NCBI GenBank assembly: GCA_028753945.1
Contig: JAPNXP010000013.1
Span: forward strand, 930,001-994,000
DNA: 64,000 nt
Source of the DNA: Hexactinellida sp. DTS-2022
Taxonomy: Eukaryota > Porifera > Hexactinellida
Direction: 5' to 3'
Positions 1 through 11,164 of the stretch are shown here, in pieces; the stretch's first letter is position 1; each line of letters starts with the position of its first letter. Below the pieces are notes generated by a model that was given only the letters and a program-made list of their open reading frames with translations, was not told the origin of the DNA and made no database searches. The translations under genes and the position numbers were made by a program.

Positions 1-1
1 T

Positions 2-1157
2 CGTTAACGAATTTACAATATCTGCGCTAACTATCCAGAATATAGAAATTATACTCCGGAGTTTGTTGATACCCTTCTTACTGTTTGGAAATTATTCAAC
101 GTTAACACACCATTTAAAGGAATACGTTTGAACGATAATTTCTTTAGACCTTTGACTTTTAATGACGAGCGATTTCTATTTTTGACTCGTGTAGTTTTGG
201 TTAGATGATTGGCAAACTTTACCATAAAAAATTGGCAAACTGAGTAAACAAACAGACACCAGTTTTAGACATGCTTGTATTGCCTTACCACAAATTACCA
301 ATCATTTGACTCAATCTTGTCACTTTACATATGTGTTGTCCTCCTTTCTACAGACGGATCCTTTGGAACACCATTTCGGTCTATACCGTATGATGTCGGG
401 TTCTTATTATCACATCTCCTATCTTCAAATCCTTGAACCGAGCATCGACTTGAACTTTCTAGCATAATCAAACATATTTATTGACCAACAAGACACTTCC
501 ATTCAATCTATTCAGTCATTTGTTAAGTCATTTTATTCTCCGTATAGCGTATTCCACTACTGATGGTGAGTTCAATTTGGAGCCATTTCTTGATGCGATT
601 AATGATTTATCAACAATTGATTGTGGTTCACAGTTGAAACAATCATTAGCCTTTATTGCAGGCTATACTGTCCATCAGTACCTGAAACAAACAAAACCGT
701 GTCATGCCTGTCTACATATGCTAACAGTTGATTAAGAATTTCTCCTTGATTTAGACCTAGACCTCAGTATAAACTTCTGCAGCTAACGGGCCGTGACGGA
801 CTTAAATATCCATCTGAGCCAGTTTTAAATTCCATATTTGTTATATGGAAGACCTTTAGTGCCATCGAAAACAATAAAGAGCTGATGGCGAAGCTTGTAA
901 GTGGACCTTCTAGGAAAATACTAGTTGAACTCACGTTGATGTATTTGGATTTTGGAAGATAGCGATAATCGTGATCCACTACTTGTATTGGCTGTGGTGT
1001 GTTTAGTTGGAACATCTTATCGAAGCTCGTCTTTACCGCAGCGAATTGCTTTCTTGCAAACAAAGTTAAGAATTATAACTCGCTGGATCTTTCAAAAAGT
1101 ATAGAAAGCGTAAATTTAAGAAATTCTCTTAATTATGTGTCTACTTATTTGTATTTA
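2..1157 (+). pseudogene. P-element-type transposase, decayed C-terminal part
   Basis: Remnant of a P-element/THAP-type transposase, a nuclear enzyme that mobilises its own transposon. Pieces occur in order but in different frames: a block at 29-211 with FVDTLLTVWKLF and PFKGIRLND; a block at 252-465 with FLQTDPLEHHFGLYRMMSG, close to the DPLE.RFG.YR..SG motif of this family; then IAGYTVHQYL with CHAC at 650-710; then GLKYPSEPVLNSIF and GPSRKILVEL at about 795-930; then a tail to 1157. Stops and frame changes separate the blocks, so it is not functional. The N-terminal half lies outside the window or is lost. I see no certain terminal repeat. Family assignment rests on remembered motifs; confidence is good for the class, not for the subfamily. 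Confidence 0.75.
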
Positions 1158-2135
1158 CCATGATTTGTATTACTCTGTTATTCTTATTTCTATTATGTAG
1201 TTAAGTGTGTCGTGTGTCACTGCTAGAGCCAGAGAGAGGAAAGAAAGCAAATAATTGTGTATTATTTACTGTATATTATTAATATCAGAAACGGTCCCCT
1301 GGTGTTCGCACTAACGAGGTTCTACTGTAATTTGTTTCTTTCAACCTTGAAAAACAATTTATCTCATAATACCTGCCATTATTACCCAGTATTCGATTAG
1401 TTAACAATTCTAAATATATATCGATTTTAATACATCTATTTTAACTTAGACGGAGTAATGAAATTAGATTTTTACTATATACACATGTCCACGCCTATAT
1501 TAAGAAACTTAGCATATAAATCAATCCCCCTCCCTAAAGAATTTCTTACTAACATATTATAAGACAATCTCAAGTGCTGTAATACAATCCATTAACATTT
1601 TTCTATTATACAATTACACTTACTCCCATGATCACCGATGCACTTCTAACCCTCCTCCATAAACAGATAAATACCTGCCCAATAAAGATCATAGGATTAA
1701 TTTACTAAGGAATTTATTTCTATCCTTGATGGCAAAAATAAAACCTGAAGAATGAATTGTATTTGAGTACAAAAGTTCGTCTCAACGTTGTGATATAATT
1801 TCCAAACTCCTCCTTAAACTATTGACCTATATTCACAGAGAATTAAATTAGACTTGCCTCTCTATTTAGTTACCTACATTTGGGCTTGTTGGATTATATT
1901 CGATATCATGACACATAAAATCATCTATGTAAGAATATACTTAAACTACGTTATGTTTCCATGTAAGGTTATTATTAATATTCAAATTATCCATTAGATT
2001 TAATAGACAATGCATCAAGATACAACCTAATTCTGTGTTTTGTTTATCATCATTGTGCCATCTAAATAGACACCTACGTATTTACCGTTTCCCTTTGTTG
2101 TTTATCATTAAATTAAAACTGTATACTGTTTATAG
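1158..2135. other. Non-coding stretch upstream of the TEAD exons
   Basis: AT-rich with no supportable exon. Around 1290-1330 a segment reading GGTCCCCTGGTGTTC and ending GGTTCTACTGTA looks like one end of a pogo/Tc1-type element (CAGTAGAACC terminus next to TA); the partner end is not evident. The earlier TEA-domain exon that should precede 2136 was not found here. Confidence 0.4.
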
Positions 2136-3418
2136 GTAGAAATGAACTGATAGCAAGACATATTAAGTTGCGGACTGGCACATCAAGATCGAGGAAACAA
2201 GTAAGTGCTTTCGAATTGATAGAATCAATAATTAAGATTATCATATAACAATAATTGCTCTAAGTGGGTAGTTGAAAGTACTCTCTACTCGTTAGTACAG
2301 AGGCCACCTATTAGATTCCATGGCTAAATTGCGCAACAAGTTAACATTATGAAGTTATGTATCTGTTGCAGGCCAAATGCGTTTCCAGGCGAAACGCGTT
2401 TCGCCTAGGCCAAACGCGTTTCGCCTGAGAAAAGACGCCAAACGCGTTTCGCCTAGGCCAATCGCGTTTCCATTTTAATATAATCCTCATGGGTGTCTAT
2501 TATTAGATATTGAAATCACTATATGCTATTTATCGTTGATGTGGTAATTAGAGGCTATTATTAAGCAGTTAATTAAGATCATCCAAGCTCTTCCTTTTCA
2601 TTCATACACGTATTTAATTATTATTTATTTATACGAATTAACCTAACCTTCGTTATAGTATAGTATTTTATTATTATTATTCATTATTAATTAAGGATCA
2701 ATACAATTTACACAAATTTTAATACTGAGTACTGTGAGTAGCGAATTTTTATATCTAAGTGGCCGATTTTGTGATTAGTATCTTATGTGACTTATTAACT
2801 TATTAATTTTCCAAGTTTGGTTGATTGCTTGTTATGCTAAATGTTTGGGGCAATTGGGGCCGTCGACATTTCAAAAGTGGCCTGCATATTCCTACCATGT
2901 TCCACTTGTGGCACAGGTGGCACAAATTTAAAGTGACTAAGTTAAAAACTAATTGTAGGAATATTTATTGTAAGGTGTCTCCTCAAGTAATTTATTTGTC
3001 AACAGTATGACATTTAATGGGTGTACAACAGTGGCGTAGCCAGGGAGGGGCCAGACGGGGCCAGGCCCCGGTTAGCGCGGTTGAGGCTTGGGGCCCGACC
3101 GGCTCAGGATTTCAATCCTGGGACGCTGCTGAAATACATAGTCAGGGCCTGCTGCAAAGGCGCATCTAGGACAAGGAAACATATTCTTCGTGGATACCGT
3201 TACTTTACTGTCCTATTATTGTTCAAACCAAATACTCTCGTTCAAAATCTAATTACTCTCATACTTTCTCGAGCTTTTCTTTTCAAAAGTGTGCAACCTC
3301 TATTATCCGAACTATGTACAGTGCCCTACCAAAAGTATTCGTACGCCGCCGATAAATTCTGAATTTTAATTATAGATTTGCTGTCGAATGAAATCATACA
3401 ATTAGCTAAAGGCTCGCA

Positions 3419-3784
3419 CAAGGGTGGGGTTGGTTAACCGATGAGGCTACGGTTACAATTCGATTTCTCGCCACGGTTAACTGGTAAACCGCCCATCCTA
3501 CTCAATACTATAAATCCTTTATAAATTTTGATCAGGCTCAGCTGTATAAAGTATAACCGCATAAGTATAATAACTGATACATTTCGTGCTTTAGGTAAAT
3601 TTAAATCAATGTTTTCTAAGAAAATTTATAAGTGGTGATGAGAATAGATTTTGGACTACATATTCTGATAAAATTCAAAAAGATTTAATACTCTATACAT
3701 TAATTTCCCAATAACTCTGCTGATATTCAACAGACCGGCTAACTGGTTAATAAAATCTCTAACCGTTAACCGAATCCAGCCTTG
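3419..3784. repeat. Interspersed repeat with CAAGG...GGTTAACCG ends
   Basis: Starts CAAGGGTGGGGTTGGTTAACCG and ends in the inverse of CAAGGCTGGATTCGGTTAACC. The same repeat recurs around the Ginger1 insertion (about 18800-19015 plus 24690-24853) and at 54412-54782. No convincing target duplication is seen for this copy. It supplies the empty-site comparison for the Ginger1 insertion: the sequence at 3650-3670 has a single GGAC. Confidence 0.7.
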
Positions 3785-4139
3785 CCTGCAGGAGCAGGTG
3801 TGGCCTTGACTGCAACAATATTTTAGAAAGCCGCATCAATATTCGGGTACCATTTTGAGTCAAACTGAGATTCAATAACTCGACGTCACTTCGCCGCAAC
3901 AATAATAATTTCCTTGCTATGAGCCTGTATGAGATTGTGCTTAATAATGGAAGGTAATTAATGTATCTGTAATAACTGCACACAAATTACGAGAGTTGTT
4001 GAGATTAGTACCACAGAACAACCGTGAAGCGGTTGCTCTGTGGAAATTAGAGGTGTCGAAGCGACCGAGCAAGCGTTGTACGCTAGTATTATATAATATT
4101 ATAGTTAAAATACTTTGTTGTATGGGATGCCGTATCCCC

Positions 4140-4140
<1 letters not shown>

Positions 4141-4196
<56 letters not shown>
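4141..4196 (+). repeat. (TTA)n microsatellite
   Basis: About 18 uninterrupted TTA/ATT units inside the hAT element. A shorter run occurs at 6952-6990. Confidence 0.95.
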
Positions 4197-5007
4197 GAAT
4201 GATTGTATGACTAGTAGCAGCAAGAACAATAATGCCCTGGTTTTTACATAAACTCTATGAAAGATTTTACGGGGGGTTAGGGTCACACCCCCAAGCCCAC
4301 TCTAGATCGCTCGCTACGCTCGCTGCGATAAAATTTTGACTCCCCTAGATTTTCTTCTGGATACGCATGGGTGAGTGCCCCATGTGTGTGCCCAGGTTGA
4401 CCTCAAGGTCTGGCTACGCCACTGGTGTACTATGAGACCTATCTAATAGCTGTGTTCTGGATACACAACTAACGCAACCATGATTCAAAGCGGATCATCG
4501 CCCTGTGTAGCATCCCAGATTATACCCCCACCAGAATATACCCGGTGTATAACTAGCCCTAGCCTAGTTTGTACCCCAGGGGTTAAACTGGGCTAGCCCA
4601 GAATATTCCTCCTGTCTTCGTTTATAATAGCATGTGCAAAATATAGATTGTTTGGTGTAATCTATGATAGCATTATGTTGTATAAGTTACGGACTGTCTC
4701 ATAAATAGGAAACCGCCTCAGAGTTCATTCAGTCGACAATATATATTTACTAAGTTGATTAATCTTAAGATCGATCTTAAGTCTTAAGGTCGATCTTAAG
4801 TCTTAAGACCGATCTTAGTTAAGATCGATCTTAGTGAATACTGCAGCTGACTGTACTTGTTTACCTTATTTAACTTTTGGAAGTTAGTTATATCTCCAAT
4901 TTAAATTCGGTTTCTATTCTCCTAACGCTTTAATACAATGCGAATAACAAACACAGATGTCCTCCCGACAGCAATTATCCCATATCCTAACAGCTGACAC
5001 AGTATCA

Positions 5008-5197
5008 GGGTGTTGTCCAGGCGTGCTGCGTGCGCCCAAAGGAGCTTAATTTGGCAGGATTTTTATCTAGGCGTACAATATCGAGAGTTCCTCCCATAGA
5101 CTTAATACAAGTTGACTAATCTAGGCGTACTAAATGAAAACTGAACGAGCTCTAACAAAATCTAGGAGCGGGGTAATTTTTCCTGGATGAAAGCCTG
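5008..5197. mobile_element. Mutator-like MITE, 10-bp TSD
   Basis: 190-bp element with ends GGGTGTTGTCCAGG and CCTGGATGAAAGCCTG, flanked by CACAGTATCA at 4998-5007 and 5198-5207. A 10-bp duplication fits Mutator-like elements. An inverted relative is at 13319-13532. It is nested in the 2364-5848 element. Confidence 0.75.
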
Positions 5198-5937
5198 CAC
5201 AGTATCATGTTGAAAACTATAGAATCGCTACAATAACTACATATATTACTTACAAATCTATTTCACTAGCATCATCTTATGCCATCTCTCTAAGTCCATT
5301 TTCCGTGGCATTTTTGATGGAGGAAAAACATAGTTACTAAACAAAGACTAAAGTGATAGAAATGTATAATATTGGGATGATATGCAACACTTAAAATTAG
5401 TTGTCAGTATGTAATAGTAATGCTACATAAGTCAAATAAGTCACATCGGCCACTTAGATATAAAAATTCGCTACTCACAGTACTCAGTATTAAAATTTGT
5501 GTAAATTGTATTGATCCTTAATTAATAATAAATTATAATAATAAAATACTATACTATAACGAAGGTTAGGTTAATTCGTATAAATAAATAATAATTAAAT
5601 ACGTGTATGAATGAAAAGGAAGAGCTTGGATGATCTTAATTAACTGCTTAATAATAGCCTCTAATTACCACATCAACGATAAATAGCATATAGTGATTTC
5701 AATATCTAATAATAGACACCCATGAGGATTATATTAAAATGGAAACGCGATTGGCCTAGGCGAAACGCGTTTGGCGTCTTTTCTCAGGCGAAACGCGTTT
5801 GGCCTAGGCGAAACGCGTTTCGCCTGGAAACGCATATGGCCTGCAACATATCCATACATCTCCACAAACTAACCTAACATATATATCAGAAATTAAATTA
5901 TTTTATTAGTCACAAAATGCAATATCGATCTATTCTA

Positions 5938-6110
5938 CAGTGATATTCGCGTAATAGCAAGTCGCATTTTGCACGAAATTCGCTTGCTAATAAGCGAACT
6001 TGCTATTAGACGAACAGAATTAATATTTAATGCTCGCTTGGGGACTGAAAAAACTTGCTAATAGAGCAATATAAATATATTAAATAATATTGATATACCG
6101 AACACCCTCT
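5938..6110. mobile_element. Tc1/mariner-type MITE, worn copy
   Basis: Starts CAGTGATATTCGCGTAATAGCAAG after TA and contains GCTTGCTAATAAGCGAACTT. The right end is degraded. Better copies are at 52759-52908 and 49251-49433, and a fragment is at 59485-59545. The remainder of 5853-6195 is TEAD intron with nothing else recognised. Confidence 0.65.
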
Positions 6111-6504
6111 AACAGTTTATATTAGAATAAATTAAATAAATAAATATAACTGAATTAGATCGGCCCATTGGTAGTATTTATAATATTGTTAACAGGTGTC
6201 AAGTCAACATACAAGTGCTAGCAAAAAAGAAAGCTAGGGAAATCCAAGGGGAAATAAAGGTAAATAATTAATTATATTATTTATACTTATAGTGTATGTT
6301 TATTACAATTTATCTGAACAACAGGATCCTGTTGCAAAAGATAAAGCAATGGCAAACCTATCAAGCATGTCGTCGGCTCAGATCGTATCAGCTAGCTCAA
6401 TACACACACCTAATGTTAATATATTTCCCACGTCTTTCATGAACATTGGTGGAAACATGATACCAATTTCTTTATTTCCATATCCAACTACAATTTGTCA
6501 GGTA

Positions 6505-6963
6505 ACTTTTCGTGACAAGATGGGTACTCTTTACACATGGATACAGCCTCCCGCCCTCCCTCTCGCCGCCCTCCCTCTCGCCTCCCGCCCTCCCTCTCGC
6601 CTCCCGCCCTCCCTCTCGCCGCCCTCCCTCTAAAAATAATTTAGATATCTGAAATAGAGAATCGCTCCAATCCATTCATTCTTATTTTCTTTAGAATGTT
6701 AGCTATTTTTATGAATTTAATCGATTAGTGTAGTAGGGTTACTTTATCCGAATATTTCAGATATTTTGTTCGTACAATTAAACCATCTAAATAAATATAT
6801 TCCGAACTATTCTTCCCAAAAGGAAGTATTAAATGCATTACTACCATGCACCTAACTAAAATATTTATAAATTATGATTAAATGTGGGCTTCATTACAAA
6901 ATAATAAACATAAATATACTCATAAATATACCTACTTATAGAGTTGCTTTATTATTATTATTA

Positions 6964-6994
<31 letters not shown>

Positions 6995-7219
6995 AACTAT
7001 TCGACTCTCCATTTATATGGGAATCCGGAATACAGACTTTTCGTGACGAGACTTTTCGTGACGGACTTTTCGTGACACGACTTTTCGTGACAAGACTTTT
7101 CGTGACAGGGACTTTTCGTGACAAGACTTTTCGCGACAAGACTTTTCGTGACAAGATGGGTACTCTTTACACATGGATACAGCCTCCCGCCCTCCCTCTC
7201 GCCTCCCGCCCTCTCGCCA
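6505..7219 (+). repeat. Direct repeats and GC-rich minisatellite between TEAD and RhoGAP exons
   Basis: A block beginning ACTTTTCGTGACAAGATGGG and running into an array of CTCCCGCCCTCCCTCTCG occurs at 6505-6631, three bases after the TEAD exon donor GT begins. It recurs in the same orientation at 7141-7219, directly before the RhoGAP exon. Before the second copy, 7036-7160 is a tandem array of about eight 15-bp GACTTTTCGTGACAA units. What lies between (6640-7020) is AT-rich with a TTA run. Whether this is an LTR-like insertion or a segmental duplication is unclear. Confidence 0.7.
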
Positions 7220-7227
7220 CTAAAAAG

Positions 7228-7860
7228 ATGCTAATATTCGGCTGCACTCTCCAAGAGGTCACCAAGGAGTGGGCCACTGAGGACGGGGTCCCAATCATAG
7301 TTTTCAGAATTGCAGAGTACTTGAGTAAGTACGGGCTGGACAAGGAGGGATTGTTCAGGAAGAATGGGAACATTAGAGTTATGGACAGCCTCAGGTACGT
7401 ACTTTCCATTGCAGCACTGTGTATCTATGGACCTGTTTATTAGTTGTTTTTAGATGCAAATTTGAATCTGATGGCGACGCCAAATTAGAGAAGGCCAATG
7501 ACGTATACGCAGCCGCCTCGCTTATGAAGCAGTTCTTCCGCGAGCTGAAAGAGCCTCTCATTTCCGATCAGCTGATCGACCAGATGATCCGAGCCAAACA
7601 GGAATTCGACTCGCCTGGCTTTATACGACAGCTCCGCCTGCTCCTAGACCAGCGCAGGCAGTAAACTACACAGTGCTGAAGTACGTAGTTACCTTCCTGC
7701 TGAGAGTGGCAGCACATGGGTCCAGCAACATGATCAGCGTGCTCCTCGCTATCAGGCTCGGTCCCACTCTTTTCCGATCCGCACCAGGGATGGTGGGAAA
7801 TATATTGCTGCTGAAGTTCATCAATAACTCAAGGGAGCTTTTCAAGGACATTTCGTCTGT
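7228..7860 (+). pseudogene. RhoGAP-domain protein, partial and frameshifted
   Basis: Encodes most of a RhoGAP domain, which stimulates GTP hydrolysis by Rho-family GTPases. Exon 7228-7394 has DGVPIIVFRIAEYL and EGLFRKNG, the latter carrying the arginine finger (GxFRxxG). Intron 7395-7453 has GTACGT and TTTTTAG ends. The second exon, from 7454, has AASLMKQFFRELKEPLIS. The frame closes at a stop at 7662-7664, yet the next helix block (NYTVLKYVVTFLLRVA, then AIRLGPTLFR) continues one frame over from about 7661, so one base is missing or two are extra near 7655-7661. Downstream the sequence runs into an interspersed repeat near 7865, so the protein's ends are missing. It follows truncated TEAD exons on the same strand. 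Domain identification is confident; status as a working gene is doubtful. Confidence 0.8.
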
Positions 7861-7867
7861 TAAAAGA

Positions 7868-8060
7868 GGAATTGTTGTCTGTTTGTGTGTGTGTTTGTTT
7901 GTTTGTCCAGAATTAATTGGAAAGACTACGAGTCCCAGAAAGCTGAAAATTTGTATACAGGGGTAATTTTGTACTGCGACAACGATCTTTTGGTTTTTGA
8001 AGAGAAATATTCACATTTGAAGGTGACAAAATATGTTAGCCAATTAAATTTGAGGGTTTG
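7868..8060 (+). repeat. 5' part of an interspersed repeat (TTTGTCCAGAATTAATTGG family)
   Basis: Begins near TTAAAAGAGGAATTGTTGTC, has a GT-rich run, then TTTGTCCAGAATTAATTGG and a long stretch nearly identical to 40441-40580. A diverged relative starts at 13797. It truncates the RhoGAP remnant. Confidence 0.7.
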
Positions 8061-8252
8061 TTGGATTAGCTAACTTATTTAATAATAAATGAGCCTGCCA
8101 CTGATTGATTGAAAATAAATTCATTTAACCAATCATTTGTGCCTGTAACACATTGCATGTATTTCTTTTTAGTATGCCTGACTATAAATACTTACTTTTC
8201 ATCAGAACCTACATTTTTTTTTACATTTTTGAATTCGATTCGATTCTTATTA

Positions 8253-9063
8253 TGCCTCCAAAACGGAAGCCAGGGATTCAAGGGGGGAACAAATTTAAAA
8301 CTCCGGCTGATCGGAAGCGTTGGGAGCGAGCCAACGAGACTCCGTCTCGACACGCAAAGACAGCTTCAGTCTTCTAGACGAGATGGAGAGACGGAGAGTG
8401 AAAATGCAGCTAGGCGCCAAACGCAAAAGCAGATCCAGTCCTCTTACAGAGAGTCTCAGACTGACGGGGAAACTGCTGCGCGCCTCGATAATCAGAGGGT
8501 ATATCAGTCTGCCTATTTAGAGTCTCAGACTGACGGGGAAACTGCTGCGCGCCTCGATAATCAGAGGGTATATCAGTCTGCCTATTTAGAGGCTCAGACT
8601 GACGAGGAAACTGCTGCGCGCCTCGATAATCAGAGGGTATATCAGTCTGCCTATTTAGAGTCTCAGACTGACGGGGAAACTGCTGCGCGCCTCGATAATC
8701 AGAGGGAATACCAATCTACCTATTTAGAGTCTCAGACTGACGGGGAAACTGCTGCGCGCCTCGATAATCAGAGGGAATACCAATCTACCTATTTAGAGTC
8801 TCAGACTGACGGGGAAACTGCTGCGCGCCTCGATAATCAGAGGGAATACCAGTCTGCCTATTTAGAGGCTCAGACTGACGGGGAAACTGCTGCGCGCCTC
8901 GATAATCAGAGGGTATATCAGTCTGCCTATTTAGAGGCTCAGACTGACGGGGAAACTGCTGCGCGCCTCGATAATCAAGAGGGAATACCAGTCTGCCTAT
9001 TTAGAGTCTCAGACTGACGAGGAAACTGCTGCGCGCCTCGATAATCAGAGGGAATACCAGTCA
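8253..9063 (+). pseudogene. Arg/Gln-rich coding minisatellite, possibly a Helitron-protein N-terminus
   Basis: An ATG at 8253 starts MPPKRKPGIQGG and a KRWERANE segment; after a frame change near 8340 the reading continues as TQRQLQSSRRDGETESENAARR and then enters 23-residue repeats of the type SQTDGETAARLDNQR.YQSAYLE. The 69-bp unit runs from 8452 to 9063 in about 8.9 copies with very few differences. An extra A at about 8980 shifts the frame in unit 8. Repeats of RANET..R.ARL..QR type are known at the N-termini of Helitron/PIF1-like proteins, and I infer, weakly, that this is such a fragment. No helicase or Rep domain follows. Confidence 0.6.
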
Positions 9064-9553
9064 ATAAATACACTAACATGCCAAAAGTATTTGAACAATA
9101 CGAATATTAATTAATACCAAACAAATATTTTTTGATAATTTATTAATTTTAATCAATGAAAAATCTAAAATTACAGCTGTGCCGACACCATAATCTTTTG
9201 GAGCACTATATTTTGTTGATTGGTTGATAGTGTCACCAACACTATAAAGGTTCACTATGAATCAATATAATTATCACATGGTCAAACAATAGAATTAGAT
9301 TTAACACTTTAAATTGAACTAAAGTATTAGTAAACAAAGGAAATTAATGACTCAAATATGGCACAAACTAAGCCCAATTTTAATTGGGTGTACTTTAAAT
9401 AGGTGTAAAATGTGTCCCAAATTTTTATCAAAAATCGTATCGCGTATGGATGAGAAGGAAAGTTCTAAATGTTCATTGATATAATGTAGTCAAGTCATAG
9501 AGTGTGCGGGTATATCAGTGTGTGCCCGGACACACCATGTGCAGCTATACTGC

Positions 9554-10241
9554 GGGAAGCATGCATTCTACCAACAAAATTCATTCAAATTACCAACAAA
9601 TTTGTGACTGTCATTATACCAACAACTGTTGTCATTTTACCAACAACTGTTGTCAATTTACCAACAATAGAAAATCTATTGTGTTCTATTGTTAGTTAAC
9701 TACCGATGTGAATTTACCAACCATGTTGTCAATTTACCAACAATAGAAAATCTATTGTAGAAAATTTATTCTATCTACTCCCAGGCCCCTTAATCGTCTT
9801 ACAAATGCCCCCAGTAACGAACTAAAAACGCGAACTTTTAATTGATTTTATTGCATATCGGTGAAAACCCCAGTCGTCCGGACAATGTCTCGTGGAAAAC
9901 CAAACCTTTTAAATTGACTATTATTGAGTATAAGTTAAAACCCCAGTCGTCTGAACAGTCTCCCATTTATGCGATTGTAATTTATATAAAAATTGCACAT
10001 GTTATTCATTTGACGGGTAGGCGGAAAACATAAACTAAATGGGGAAAACATGTTAGTAAATTGAATACACTTGTTGGTATAATGACAACAGTTGTTGGTA
10101 AATTGACAACTGTCATTTTACCAACAATAGAGCACAATAGATGTTCTATTGTTGGTAAATTGACAACATGTGTTGGTATAATGACAGTCACAAATTTGTT
10201 GGTAATTTGCCTGAATTTAGTTGGTAAAATGCAGCATTCCC
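9554..10241. mobile_element. 688-bp hAT-like element with tandem repeats in its TIRs
   Basis: The ends are GGGAAGCATGCATTCTACC and GGTAAAATGCAGCATTCCC, flanked by TATACTGC at 9546-9553 and 10242-10249 (8/8). The arms hold repeated TTACCAACAACTGTTGTCA words, and an AACAATAGAAAATCTATTGT palindrome occurs near the inner ends. It is non-coding. Confidence 0.85.
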
Positions 10242-10374
10242 TATACTGCAACGGTAAATACCAAGGGAGTGAGATTAGAACTGGGCACTTTTATATAAGA
10301 TAGTCGGCACAGTAAAAAATGAATAATAGTTACTAATTATTTACTAAAATAAGGGCATCGGGTAGACGCCCAGG

Positions 10375-11164
10375 CAGAGGGGCCAGATGGATCAAAATCA
10401 TAATCCAAATCCATTCAGTATTCCATTTTCCACAGGAATATAGATCCAAATCCAATCCATATCCATATGGAATACTGATATCAAATCCATGTCCAATCCA
10501 TGAATCCATCAGTTCCATCAGATCCATCAGATCCATCAGATCCATGAAATCCATCAGATCCATGAAATCCATTAGATCCATGAAATCCATAAGATCCATC
10601 AAATCCAGTATGTATAAACTTTAATTATTATTATGTAATGCGATATCCATGTTTGAATTTTCTAATTGATTTCTTCTCACTTTACTTGTTAGAATTCTTT
10701 TCAATAGAATCTAGTATCACACATACGTTCTGGTACAATGTGTTAGTTTACGAAATGGATTTTCTATTATGTTGTAGATTTGAATAGGCGTATTGATTAC
10801 ATCGAATTTGATTCGTGTATTCTGTTAGTTCAATTGATAATAACCGTAGAAATAAATCCTAAATTACCACCTGTACCTCCGTCAGTACCATGCAGGCACT
10901 ATAATCGCCCAACATAGATACTGATAGCGCCTGCAATGGTACTGACGGATGGATTTCATGGATTTCATGGATCTGATGGATCTCGTGGATCTGATGGATT
11001 TCATGGATTTCATGGATTTCCTTGGAATTTGGAGAATCCAAATCCATCCGATGTCCATGAGTTTGGGATTTGTCAATCCAAATCCATCCAAAATCCATGG
11101 ATTATGGATTTGATGGATCATAAATCCATGAAATCCATAATCCATAATCCATCCAGCCCCTCTG
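10375..11164. mobile_element. 790-bp hAT element with GATCCAT satellite arms
   Basis: Ends CAGAGGGGCCAGATGG and CCATCCAGCCCCTCTG; perfect 8-bp duplication CGCCCAGG at 10367-10374 and 11165-11172. The arms at 10490-10610 and 10945-11160 are arrays of 9-12-bp units such as GATCCATGAAATCCAT and the inverse. The flanking repeat exists without the insertion at about 15111 and about 28730, with a single CCCAGGC, confirming the boundaries. Confidence 0.9.

Larger units (their letters stand above)
3029..4424. mobile_element. Non-autonomous hAT element, 8-bp TSD
   Basis: The ends are CAGTGGCGTAGCCAG and CTGGCTACGCCACTG, flanked by GTGTACAA (3021-3028) and GTGTACTA (4425-4432), a 7/8-matching 8-bp duplication typical of hAT. 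The interior has no transposase. It contains a nested repeat (3419-3784), a TTA microsatellite (4141-4196) and a segment with GAAGCGGTT and GAAGCGACCGAG words shared with the hairpin-rich family at 13.8 and 41.6 kb. Confidence 0.8.
2364..5848. mobile_element. 3485-bp long-TIR DNA element, TSD TATC
   Basis: Inverted arms of about 404 bp lie at 2364-2767 and 5445-5848 and match almost base for base. Outer ends read TGTTGCAGGCCAAATGCG and its reverse complement, so the element starts TGT and ends ACA. It is flanked by TATC at 2360-2363 and 5849-5852. The outer 100 bp of each arm is an array of the self-complementary unit AACGCGTTTCGCCTAGG. The interior has no intact gene and carries nested insertions (3029-4424, 5008-5197). 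It lies inside a TEAD intron. TGT/ACA ends and a 4-bp duplication resemble Ginger-type elements, but no transposase is present, so the class is open. Confidence 0.85.
2136..6501 (+). pseudogene. TEAD: TEAD/Scalloped-type transcription factor, TEA-domain exons, one frameshift
   Basis: Three exons of a TEA-domain factor, the DNA-binding partner of YAP/Yorkie in Hippo signalling. Exon 2136-2200 encodes GRNELIARHIKLRTG and ends in KQ before GTAAGT. Exon 6196-6259 continues with the IQVLAKKKAREIQ segment. Exon 6325-6501 encodes DPVAKDKAM and SSAQIVSAS, typical of the region just after the TEA domain. Splice sites are good and phases agree, except that exon 6196-6259 is 64 bases where 63 are expected: one extra base near 6206 turns the expected VSSHIQ into a shifted frame. 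The first part of the TEA domain and the YAP-binding domain are not in the window. A 3485-bp element sits in the 2201-6195 intron. It is either a truncated pseudogene or a real gene with an assembly error and remote exons. Confidence 0.8.

Noticed and set aside
4730..4835. CTTAAGATCGATCTTAAG repeats as a regulatory site
   Set aside because: Self-complementary low-complexity repeat inside a transposon, with no gene nearby to regulate.
6472..6675. Arg/Gly-rich minus-strand frame
   Set aside because: Antisense of the CTCCCGCCCTCCCTCTCG minisatellite.
10333..10602. Minus-strand frame of MDLMDF repeats
   Set aside because: Translation of the GATCCAT satellite in a hAT arm.
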